Position numbers and translations under genes: made by a program | Assembly: GCA_012797215.1 (NCBI GenBank) | Contig: JAAZPN010000322.1 | Coordinates: 1 to 33,660 of the forward strand | DNA: 33,660 nucleotides | Direction of reading: 5' to 3' | From: Chloroflexota bacterium | GTDB lineage: Bacteria > Chloroflexota > Anaerolineae > Anaerolineales > Anaerolineaceae | Notes under the pieces: generated by a model | What the model was told of the DNA's origin: nothing | The model's database searches: none | Seen by the model: only the letters and a program-made list of their open reading frames with translations | Shown here: positions 17,889 to 25,900 of the stretch, piece by piece | Numbering within the stretch: the first letter of the stretch is position 1 | Layout of the letters: every line of letters begins with the position of its first letter

Positions 17889-18305
17889 CTAACCTTCAAT
17901 GATTTTTATTTCGCGAGTCAGTTCCAGAACCTGGCGAAACATGGCAATGCAAGGGCAATATTTTTCTTCTGATAGCTGCACCGCGCGTTCCACGTCCTCG
18001 GGTTTGATGCCGCGCCCGGTAACGACATAAATAAGGTGCATGCGCGTGAACACCTTGGGATAGGTGTCGGCTTTAGCCACGATGGCGCGCACCTCAAAGG
18101 CGCTCACTTCCGCGCGTTTCTTTTTCAGGATGGAAATCACGTCCATCGCTGTGCAGCCAGCCGTGCCGATAGCCAGCAATTCGGTCGGCCTGAAGCCGTC
18201 ATCATGCCCTCCCGAGACCTCCGCCGAATCCATTTTCAACGTAAAGCCGGTATCCGCGCTGCCTGCAAAACTCATATCTCCTTGCCATACAGCCTTTGCT
18301 TCCAT
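17889..18305 (-). CDS. OsmC-family protein
   Basis: 138 residues. Two adjacent ATGs follow AGGAG; the second (18305) has the better 5-base spacing, so it is chosen over 18308. OsmC/Ohr-like proteins are cytoplasmic thiol peroxidases or sulfur-handling proteins. The two conserved cysteines are visible in GTAGCTAMDVISILKKKR and in EKYCPCIAMF; the second position has a CPC doublet. The FRPTELL segment before the first cysteine is the usual substrate-pocket region. It is closest to the YhfA/general OsmC branch, without the Ohr signature. The gene is preceded by a perfect 18-bp palindrome between the upstream operon and its ribosome site, which may regulate it. Confidence 0.92.
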   Translation of the reverse strand: MEAKAVWQGDMSFAGSADTGFTLKMDSAEVSGGHDDGFRPTELLAIGTAGCTAMDVISILKKKRAEVSAFEVRAIVAKADTYPKVFTRMHLIYVVTGRGIKPEDVERAVQLSEEKYCPCIAMFRQVLELTREIKIIEG

Positions 18306-18320
18306 CATTTCTCCTTTGCC

Positions 18321-18338
18321 TCCAGCCAACTGGCTGGA
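18321..18338. promoter_or_regulatory. Perfect 18-bp palindrome upstream of the OsmC gene
   Basis: TCCAGCCA-AC-TGGCTGGA is an exact inverted repeat with 8-bp arms. It lies between the zinc-ribbon gene stop (18352) and the OsmC ribosome site. It may be an operator for a dimeric repressor or an RNA hairpin in the leader. There is no T run, so it is not a classical terminator. Confidence 0.5.
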
Positions 18339-18351
18339 CTATGGTAATTTA

Positions 18352-18579
18352 TCAGGTGAAAGCACCTGTTTGCGTCTTGCCGCAGTGCGAGCACACCAGG
18401 TTGAGCTGGCTGTCATAATCCACCCGACCAACCAGGCAGAATGGACAGGGAAGGCCGTATCTCAGCGAGAAAAACCCGGTAGAACCGCACACGCGCAAGG
18501 ATTTTTCCGGTCTCACGCTCTCGGGCAGAAAGCTGGGCTGGGCTGGGGGGTCTTTGGCGGGTTCGGGGGAACTGCTCAA
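18352..18579 (-). CDS. Small zinc-ribbon protein
   Basis: 75 residues from a TTG start at 18579, supported by GGAG six bases upstream; no ATG or GTG is available in frame before the tsaD stop. The N-terminal half is Pro/Ser-rich and probably disordered (about 1-28). The C-terminal half has CPFC and CSHC pairs separated by 15 residues, which fit a four-cysteine zinc ribbon. The partner is unknown. It is the last gene of the operon behind tsaD, 73 bases from the tsaD stop. Confidence 0.65.
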   Translation of the reverse strand: MSSSPEPAKDPPAQPSFLPESVRPEKSLRVCGSTGFFSLRYGLPCPFCLVGRVDYDSQLNLVCSHCGKTQTGAFT

Positions 18580-18652
18580 TGTTGGCTCCAGTTCTTCTCT
18601 CTCTTTTTTGCTCGCTTGCCGTCCTCGCCTTGTTTCCAGAACTCTTAATTGC

Positions 18653-19687
18653 TTACGACACCGGCGTCAGGTACCAGGTTGGGAGCACGTCAAAGTCCAG
18701 GTTATCGCGTTCTCCGAGCGCAAGGTGTTGATATCCCGCGGCAGCAATCATTGCGGCGTTGTCCGTGCATAAACTGATGTGCGGGATATGCACTTTAAAC
18801 TGCGTTTGAGAGCGGAAGGCTTCCCGAAGGGCTTTGTTTGCTGAAACACCGCCCGCGACGATGATTTCCTTGGCATCAAATTGCTGCGCCGCGGAGATGG
18901 TTTTTTCGTACAAAGCGGAGACGACCGAAGCCTGAAAACTTGCCGCCAGGTCCGCGACTGGCAAGTTTTTTTTCTGGGCGCGCAAATCCTCCACCGTGCG
19001 CAAAACCGCGGTCTTTACGCCGCTGAAGGAAAAGTTGAAAGGCTCGGAGAGGCGGGCTTTTGGGAAGTTAAACGCGCGCGCATTGCCTTCCTGAGCGGCT
19101 TTTTGGATAGATGGACCGCCCGGGTAGGGCAAGTCCAGCAGTCGGGCAACTTTGTCAAAAGCTTCGCCGGCCGCGTCATCCACGGTGCCACCTAATCGTT
19201 GGTACTGCAGATGCCCGCGCATCAGGATGAGTTCAGTATGTCCACCGGAAACCAGCAAAGCGATTAGCGGGAATTTTGGTTCGGGACCGGCCGCGCTGCC
19301 GCTTTGGAACAGCCAGGAAGAATAAATGTGGCCTTCGAGGTGGTTCACACCGACTATTGGTCGGTCTGCAGCCAAGGCCAGCGCTTTTGCCATGTTCGCC
19401 CCGACCACGAGCGAGCCGGCCAATCCGGGTCCGCGCGTGACCGCGATGCCGTCAATATCGCTTAGTTCCAAGTGGGCTTGCTGAAGGGCCTCATTCACGG
19501 TAGCGTAGACTGCTTTGATGTGCTCTCGGGAGGCTATTTCGGGGTATACACCGCCGAATTGCGCGTGCAGGTCTACCTGGCTGGCAATGACCGAACTAAG
19601 TATCTCACGTCCGTCCACGACCACAGCTGCCGCGGTTTCATCACAGCTCGATTCAACTGCCAATATGCGTAAATGTGGAGCTTTCAT
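18653..19687 (-). CDS. tsaD: tRNA threonylcarbamoyladenosine synthase subunit TsaD
   Basis: 344 residues, the normal length. TsaD transfers the threonylcarbamoyl group from TC-AMP to A37 of ANN-decoding tRNAs, with TsaB and TsaE, in the cytoplasm. ASKHA-fold signatures are clear: LAVESSCDETAAAVV at the N-terminus, the metal-binding H116-L-E-G-H120, VSGGHTEL, GGTVDDAAGEAFDKVA, FSFSGVKTAV and VAGGVSANKALRE. The start ATG lies one base after the stop of the upstream M24 peptidase gene (TAG-G-ATG), so the two are coupled. TsaC, the enzyme that makes the TC-AMP substrate, is encoded at 29624-30256. TsaB and TsaE are not in this window. Confidence 0.98.
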   Translation of the reverse strand: MKAPHLRILAVESSCDETAAAVVVDGREILSSVIASQVDLHAQFGGVYPEIASREHIKAVYATVNEALQQAHLELSDIDGIAVTRGPGLAGSLVVGANMAKALALAADRPIVGVNHLEGHIYSSWLFQSGSAAGPEPKFPLIALLVSGGHTELILMRGHLQYQRLGGTVDDAAGEAFDKVARLLDLPYPGGPSIQKAAQEGNARAFNFPKARLSEPFNFSFSGVKTAVLRTVEDLRAQKKNLPVADLAASFQASVVSALYEKTISAAQQFDAKEIIVAGGVSANKALREAFRSQTQFKVHIPHISLCTDNAAMIAAAGYQHLALGERDNLDFDVLPTWYLTPVS

Positions 19688-19688
19688 C

Positions 19689-20927
19689 CTAACCTGCTCT
19701 CATCGGCACGACCAAATCCATGGGGAAGTCCGCGAATTTCACAAACTGCCCATCCGAAGTGACATAATAGGTATCCTCCAGCCTGATGCCGTAGCCCTTC
19801 TCAGGATAGTATAACCCAGGTTCGAGGGTGAAAACAGAACCGGGCTGGAGCTTATTGCTGTTATCTGTGGGACGGCTAAACCAAGGCTTTTCGTGCACAT
19901 CCAGCCCCACACCGTGACCCAGCGAGTGGACATACCCAGAACTTACGCGCGGATTGGTGCGCACGGTCTCGTGACCGTAAGCTTCCAGAAGCTCACAGGT
20001 GCGCTGCTGTAAAATGGCCGGGTTTATCCCAACCTGAAGTTCAGAGGCGAGCTTGTTATAAGTATTAAGCACCTGGTCGAAGACCTGATGCACCTCATCG
20101 GTGGCATAACCCAGACTCCAGGTGCGGGTAAAGTCGTAGAAATAGCCGCCGCCCTGCTCACAAGGGAAGATGTCATACACAATTGTCTGCCCCAGCCGGA
20201 TTGGGTCGCCGGGAGTGCCAGAGCTGTGCGGCACGCCGGCATCCCTGCCGATGGCGAAAATGGTATCTTCGGGATTTTCCGCGCCGTAAGTCGTCAGCCA
20301 GAGGTTTATCTGCGTCTTAACGTCTTTGATAGTAAGCGGCTCTCCATTCGCCTTAACAAGGGTGTCCCCGCTGACCTTGTGAGAGGTAAGCAAATCTAAG
20401 GTGTTGCCTACCACGCGAGTGGTCAGGCGCGCCATGCCGCGAATGCGCTCCAATTCCTGCTCGTCTTTGGTGGCGCGTGCTTCCAGCAGAATTGTGTCAT
20501 TCACATCCCCTGTTAGTTCCAAGTCAGGAAGCAGTTTTTGCAGCTCCTGCACGATGGCGACGAAGGGTCCCACATCGCGGGAGCCGTAAAGCAGCACCTT
20601 CCCTTTGGTCAGGCCAATAGATTCCAGGATTTGCCTATATCGTAAAGCAACGGCCAGCCTCATATCCCCATTTGTTTCTTTTAATAACGCGTTGAAATCA
20701 TAATCCGCGTAGCTGACCAGCTGAAAGCCTGATTTGGCAGCTTCATCCCTTTCCATTGGCCCGTGGCAAAGGATTGGGGTTTGGCCGGGGATGATAAATA
20801 AGTCTGCGCCGGTCAGGTGGGCAATACCGGTAAAGTACACCATGGCGGAATTGTGTTGCCCGGCGCCACTAATCCATAAGGCGTCCACCTGGTTTTGCTG
20901 CATGAGGCTGTCAATGTGTTGTTTCAT
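19689..20927 (-). CDS. M24-family Xaa-Pro peptidase
   Basis: 412 residues from the ATG at 20927, which has AAGGAA five bases upstream and sits one base after the selA stop. The longer open frame reaching into selA is not used. The N-terminal creatinase-like domain (about 1-170) is followed by the pita-bread catalytic domain. Dinuclear metal ligands can be read as D in VYDIFPCEQ, D in YDFTRTW, H in LGHGVGLDVHE, E in TLEPGLYY and E in IRLEDTYYV. Such enzymes cleave N-terminal residues before proline in the cytoplasm. The aspartate pair lies in a slightly longer loop (FPCEQGGGYFYD) than in typical prolidases. Confidence 0.93.
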   Translation of the reverse strand: MKQHIDSLMQQNQVDALWISGAGQHNSAMVYFTGIAHLTGADLFIIPGQTPILCHGPMERDEAAKSGFQLVSYADYDFNALLKETNGDMRLAVALRYRQILESIGLTKGKVLLYGSRDVGPFVAIVQELQKLLPDLELTGDVNDTILLEARATKDEQELERIRGMARLTTRVVGNTLDLLTSHKVSGDTLVKANGEPLTIKDVKTQINLWLTTYGAENPEDTIFAIGRDAGVPHSSGTPGDPIRLGQTIVYDIFPCEQGGGYFYDFTRTWSLGYATDEVHQVFDQVLNTYNKLASELQVGINPAILQQRTCELLEAYGHETVRTNPRVSSGYVHSLGHGVGLDVHEKPWFSRPTDNSNKLQPGSVFTLEPGLYYPEKGYGIRLEDTYYVTSDGQFVKFADFPMDLVVPMRAG

Positions 20928-20928
20928 T

Positions 20929-22290
20929 TTATTCCTTAAACTGCGCGAGGGCTGTTCTGATCCCCGCCAGCAAATATTGATCTTCATCCGGAAGGATGGT
21001 TCTCGGATCGAAAACGACCCGCTTATCTTCCACGCGCGCGATGATGGCCGGTTGGCAAGCCCGCAGCCTGGCAAGCAGTTTTTGCGGCCCGCGCGTTTCC
21101 AGCGCGAGAAGCCAGGTAGGAAGCGTTTCTTCGGGCAAGCTGCCACCCCCAATAGTGGAGCGGCCTGGGATTAGGTTGCCAACGCCGAGCTCCTGCTGCC
21201 AGTTAAGAGCCTGTTCGCGCAGAGCATCTTCCTGGCGGCCGAGCATTTGATAAACAGGCACGCATACCTCTGCTTCGGCTTTCAGGTAGTGCAGCAAAGT
21301 GGCGGAAAGCGCGGCAAGGCATAGTTTGTCTGGACGCAGCGCGCGGTAGAGAGCGTGTGTGCGCAGCTTGTCCACCAGGGCTTTTTTACCCGCGATGATT
21401 CCAGCTTGCGGTCCGCCCAGCAGTTTATCCCCGGAGAAACAGACCAAGTCTACTCCTGCTTGCAGAGCTTCCTGAACGGTAATTTCGTGCGGCAAGCCCC
21501 AGCTGGCAGTATCCAAAAGGGCTCCGCTGCCCTGGTCAAAGAGCAATGGTACTCCCGCGGATTTTGCCAGAACGGAGAGTTCTTTAAAATTTGGTTCCGC
21601 AGTGAAGCCCACAATCTTAAAATTGGAATGGTGCGTGAGCATCAGCAGCTGCGCGCCTTCTTCCAGCGCTTGTTGATAATCCCTGAGATGGACCCGATTT
21701 GTCGTTCCGATTTCCACCAAACGCGCGCCGGATTCGCGCAGCACATCTGGAACGCGAAAGCCGCCGCCGATTTCTACCAGTTGTGAGCGCGCGACCGCCA
21801 CCTTTTTTCGGCGGGCGAGCGCGGTGAGGGCCAGCAGTACCGCGCCGGAATTATTATTGACCACCAGCGCGGCCTCCGCGCCGGTCAGGCGCGTCAGCAA
21901 GCTTTCCACCTGCGTGTTGCGTGAGCCGCGTTTTCCCTGGCCCAGTTCGTATTCCAGGTTGGAATAGCCATTTGCCGCGGAGGCGACGGCCATTCTGGCC
22001 TGGATGCTTAAAGGCGCGCGTCCAAGATTGGTGTGCAGCACCACTCCGGTCGCGTTGATTATCTGAACCGGGAAAAGCGCGGCCTGGCTGCTTAGGCGCG
22101 CCGCAGTTCGGGAAATGAGCGTTTCGTCGGAGGCAACAGTGATACCAGCGCGTAGTTCTTCGCGATATTCCGCCAAGACGTCCCGGATGGCATTCGCAGT
22201 CCACTCCCTGCCAAAAGATGCGATAAGCTCCCCGGTCAGCGCATGCGTTAGCAGATGATCTACCGAGGGTATTTGGCGAAAAGCATCCAT
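20929..22290 (-). CDS. selA: L-seryl-tRNA(Sec) selenium transferase
   Basis: 453 residues, matching the family length. SelA is a PLP enzyme that converts Ser-tRNA(Sec) to Sec-tRNA(Sec) using selenophosphate. Seen in the sequence are IINATGVVLHTNLGRAPLS, the NNNSGAVLLAL segment, EIGTTNRVHL and the PLP lysine K289 in FSGDKLLGGPQAG. The N-terminal tRNA-binding region (RQIPSVDHLL...) is present, so this is full-length SelA and not the short archaeal-like homologue. It starts 3 bases after the stop of the upstream membrane-protein gene and ends one base before the M24 gene. It implies SelB, SelD and tRNA-Sec elsewhere in the genome. No selenoprotein is recognised in the window. Confidence 0.97.
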   Translation of the reverse strand: MDAFRQIPSVDHLLTHALTGELIASFGREWTANAIRDVLAEYREELRAGITVASDETLISRTAARLSSQAALFPVQIINATGVVLHTNLGRAPLSIQARMAVASAANGYSNLEYELGQGKRGSRNTQVESLLTRLTGAEAALVVNNNSGAVLLALTALARRKKVAVARSQLVEIGGGFRVPDVLRESGARLVEIGTTNRVHLRDYQQALEEGAQLLMLTHHSNFKIVGFTAEPNFKELSVLAKSAGVPLLFDQGSGALLDTASWGLPHEITVQEALQAGVDLVCFSGDKLLGGPQAGIIAGKKALVDKLRTHALYRALRPDKLCLAALSATLLHYLKAEAEVCVPVYQMLGRQEDALREQALNWQQELGVGNLIPGRSTIGGGSLPEETLPTWLLALETRGPQKLLARLRACQPAIIARVEDKRVVFDPRTILPDEDQYLLAGIRTALAQFKE

Positions 22291-22293
22291 AGA

Positions 22294-22710
22294 TTAAGAT
22301 TCGGGATTATCGGGTTTCCACCGGCTGCGGTCCCAAAGGCGGAGCAGCACTTCGATGAGCACAAACCCGGCGGCGATCAGCACGCCTAACGGGAAGGTAA
22401 GCACCCGACCCATGCGCAGCCACGCCATCAGGCTGATAAAAATGCCAGCCCACAACGCTTCGCGCAGGATAACAGCACTTTCAGCCGGGGGGGTGGTGGG
22501 AAAACGAAGATTAAGGAAATACGCGGCTGGCAGAGCAAGTGCCGCGCCTAAAAGAACCAGGAAGAAAAAGAATAACCAGCGGGGACCGAGCGTGGGCAGG
22601 GTCAGGTTTAGCAGCACAGCCAGACCGCCGCCTCCGGCTGCCAGGAGAATCAAAAAGGCGGGTAAAAAATCTTTAAAGGACGGAATTTTGGCGCGTTCAG
22701 GGTTTTCCAT
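22294..22710 (-). CDS. Small integral membrane protein, unknown function
   Basis: 138 residues, with four predicted membrane helices: about 15-35 (FLPAFLILLAAGGGGLAVLL), 43-66 (WLFFFFLVLLGAALALPAAYF), 83-100 (ALWAGIFISLMAWLRM) and 103-124 (VLTFPLGVLIAAGFVLIEVLL). The ends are charged. I recognise no family. It is the first gene of the selA/M24/tsaD/zinc-ribbon operon. The ATG at 22710 lies 7 bases after a perfect TATAAT and has no ribosome site, so the transcript is probably leaderless. Confidence 0.75.
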   Translation of the reverse strand: MENPERAKIPSFKDFLPAFLILLAAGGGGLAVLLNLTLPTLGPRWLFFFFLVLLGAALALPAAYFLNLRFPTTPPAESAVILREALWAGIFISLMAWLRMGRVLTFPLGVLIAAGFVLIEVLLRLWDRSRWKPDNPES

Positions 22711-22717
22711 GCTTTGA

Positions 22718-22723
22718 ATTATA
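22718..22723 (-). promoter_or_regulatory. -10 element of the selA operon (leaderless start)
   Basis: A perfect TATAAT on the minus strand ends 7 bases before the ATG at 22710, so transcription should begin at or next to the start codon. No clear -35 is seen. Confidence 0.6.
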
Positions 22724-22760
22724 TCGTACTTTGCGCCGTGGAACGCTGCGGGAAAGCGCT

Positions 22761-22789
22761 TTGAATTGACGAGAGGTATCAGCTATGTT
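22761..22789 (+). promoter_or_regulatory. Promoter of the SAM riboswitch-metH transcript
   Basis: TTGAAT (22761-22766), a 17-base spacer and TATGTT (22784-22789) place the start near 22796, about ten bases before the riboswitch P1 stem. Confidence 0.7.
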
Positions 22790-22805
22790 AAACTTGCTGC
22801 ATTAA

Positions 22806-22898
22806 CTCATCCAGAGAAGTGGAGGGACCGGCCTTGTGAAGCTTCGGCAACCCGCTCGTTCGGGTGCCAATTCCGGCAGACATGTTCTGGAAGATGAG
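22806..22898 (+). ncRNA. SAM-I (S-box) riboswitch
   Basis: The conserved S-box core is clear: AGAGAAGTGGAGGGACCGGCC, GAAGCTTCGGCAACC, GGTGCCAATTCC and AAGATGAG appear in the correct order. P1 is closed by CTCATC (22806-22811) and GATGAG (22893-22898). It binds S-adenosylmethionine and normally represses methionine genes when SAM is high. It lies 62 bases upstream of metH, with a terminator in between. Confidence 0.95.
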
Positions 22899-22940
22899 GC
22901 TGGCAATTCCGCTGAACGCCTCTCTTACGAGGCTTTTTTT
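22896..22940 (+). terminator. Riboswitch expression platform: terminator with competing antiterminator
   Basis: GCCTC (22918-22922) and GAGGC (22929-22933) form a short stem followed by seven T residues (22934-22940). The alternative partner of GCCTC is GAGGC at 22896-22900, which overlaps the 3' strand of riboswitch P1. SAM-bound P1 would hide it and allow termination. Without SAM it would pair with GCCTC and disrupt the terminator. Confidence 0.85.
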
Positions 22941-22960
22941 GTAAAGACACGAGGTGCCAT

Positions 22961-25900
22961 ATGAGTCTGGATATTTCAGGAATAACACGAAAAACAGCTT
23001 ACCTGGACGCGTTGAAAGAGCGCGTGCTGGTTTTCGACGGCGCGATGGGCACCACCCTGCAAACAATGAACCTGACAGAAGCTGATTTTGGCGGCAAACA
23101 TCTGGTCGGCTGCAACGACTGCCTGGTATTAAGTTCGCCAGAAACGATAGCCAAAGTGCACGCTGCTTTTCTTGATGCTGGCGCGGATGTAATCGAAACC
23201 GATACCTTCAGGGCTAATCGCCTGACGCTGGCTGATTACGGTCTGGAAAATAAAACGCTGGAATTAAATACTGCTGCCGCGCGTCTAGCACGCCGCGTAG
23301 CGGATGGCTTTAGCACGCCCGCGAAACCGCGTTTTGTGGCGGGTTCTATTGGTCCTTCCGGCAAGCTCATCTCCACCAACGACCCTCAAATGTCCGATAT
23401 CAGCTACGACGCGCTTGCGGATATTTTCCGTGAGCAAGCGCTTGGCCTGATCCAAGGCGGAGCTGACCTGCTGCTGCTGGAAACCCAGCAGGATATCCTG
23501 GAAGTCAAAGCGGCAATTGAAGGCATTCATAGGGCTTTTGTGGAAGCTGGCGCCATTCTCCCAATTCAAGCCCAGGTGACGCTGGATGTAAACGGCAAGA
23601 TGCTGCTAGGCACGGATATTACTGCCGCGCTGGCGATCCTGGAAGGCATGGGCGTGAACGTCATCGGGTTGAACTGCTCTACGGGACCAGAACACATGCG
23701 CGCGTCGGTCCAGTACTTAAGTGAACATGCCACCTTGCCCATTTCCTGCATCCCAAACGCTGGTTTGCCAATGAACGTGAACGGAGAGGCGGTTTATCCT
23801 CAACAGCCCGAACCATTCGCGGAGATGCTGGCGCAATATGTGCGGGAATACGGCGTGCGGGTAGTGGGGGGCTGCTGTGGTACCCGCCCAGAGCACATCC
23901 GCAAGCTGGCAGAAAAAATACCAGCCGAAGTGCCGCCGCTTCCGCAGCGCGAACCAAAAGCGCTGCTGGCGTCGCCAGTGCAGGCGGTGCCGATTGAGCA
24001 GGAACCTGTACCCTTCCTGATTGGGGAGCGCCTGAACGCGCAAGGCTCCCGCGCTTTTAAAAAGCTGCTGCTGGCAGAAGACTACGATGGGATGCTGCAA
24101 ATCGCGCGGGACCAACTGGAGACAGGCGCGCATGGTTTGGATATCAGCGTCGCTGTTACTGAACGCAGTGACGAGGCTCTTTTGATGGAAAAGTTAGTGA
24201 AGCGCCTTTCGCTGGAAACGCCCGTTCCGCTGATTATCGACACCACTGAACCGGACGTGGTAGAAGCCGCTTTGCGCACTGCTCCTGGCCGCTGCCTGAT
24301 CAACTCGACAAACCTGGAGGCCGGCACCGAAAAACCGCGACGCGTGTTTGCGCTGGCAAAAAAGTACAGCGCCGCCGTTCTCGCGCTGACCATTGACGAG
24401 CAGGGCATGGCTAAAACCGCCGAACGCAAGTTGGAGGTGGCGCAGAGGATTTACGCCCTGGCGGTCAACGAATGCGGACTGAAAGCTCAGGACCTGGTCT
24501 TTGACGACCTGACTTTTACTCTGGCGACCGGTGAAGATATTTACCGTCAGTCCGCGATTGAGACGCTGAGAGGACTTACGTTAATTAAACAAACACTGCC
24601 AGGGGTGCATACCTCGCTTGGGGTCAGCAATGTTTCCTTTGGGCTTTCGCCCGCGTCGCGAAAAGTAGTCAACAGCGTCTTTTTGCATCATGCCATCCAG
24701 GCTGGCCTGGATATGGCGATTGTCAACCCCGCGCAGATCCGTCCCTACGGCGAAATTCCGCCGCAAGAGCGCGAGTTAGCTGAAGCCTTGATTTTCAACC
24801 GCCATGAAAATGCCCTGCCTGATTTAATCGCCTATTTTGACGCTAATCCCGAAGCGGCAGCTGAGAGCAAGGAGAAAAGTTCACCGCTGGAGGGCTTGAC
24901 GCCGGCGGAACGCCTGACGCAGCGCATCATCCGCCGCTTGAAGGCTGGCGTGGAAGACGATATCGAGGCTGTGCTTGCGGAAAGACCAGACGCCCCCAAA
25001 GCTCAGACCGCGGTGGAAATTCTTAATGAGGTGCTGCTGCCAGCCATGAAAGAAGTTGGCGACCGTTTTGGCTCTGGAGAGTTGATTTTGCCTTTCGTGC
25101 TGCAATCCGCGGAAGTTATGAAAAAAGCTGTGGCGCACCTGGAGAATTACCTTGAAAAGAAGGCCGGCGAGAGCAAAGGCAAGCTTGTGCTGGCCACGGT
25201 CTACGGAGATGTGCATGACATTGGCAAGAATCTGGTTAAGACCATCGTCTCGAACAATGGTTTTGAGGTTGTGGACTTGGGTAAGCAGGTGCCTGCAGAA
25301 ACAATCATTCAGGCCGCGCTTGAACATCACGCCACAGCCATTGGCCTGAGCGCGCTGCTTGTTTCCACCAGTAAACAAATGCCCCTGATTGTTAACGAAT
25401 TGCACCGCAGGAAGTTAAATATTCCGGTGCTGATTGGCGGCGCGGCAATCAACCCTCGCTTTGGATGGCGCATTTTTAAATGCGACGATGGCGAATATTA
25501 CGCGCCGGGAGTGTTCTACTGCAAAGATGCCTTTGAAGGCTTGGCTGTGATGGACGCTCTGACCGACCCTCAGCGTCATCAGGCCATCCTGGAGGATTTA
25601 CGCAGAAAGGCTGAGCATGAATATGCCGCCGCGCAAATCCGACCTGAACGAACAGCCCAACGCGGCGGAAGCCCATCCATACCCCCGGCTGATGTCATCC
25701 CCAAAATTGAGCAATGGGGCGTCCGAGTTGTGAAATCCATGCCGCTGCAATTGGTGGCAAAACACCTGAATTTAAATGAACTCTATCGCCTCTCCTGGGG
25801 GGCTAAAAACGCTCACGGCGCGGAATGGAAACGCCTGCAAGCAGAATTCGACACTCGACGCGAGGCGATGCTGCGCGATGCCGAAAAGCAAGGCTGGCTG

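Noticed and set aside
24881..25405. 174-codon open frame on the minus strand
   Set aside because: Antisense shadow within metH; no family features. Similar minus frames at 23717-24133 and 25934-26560 are rejected for the same reason.
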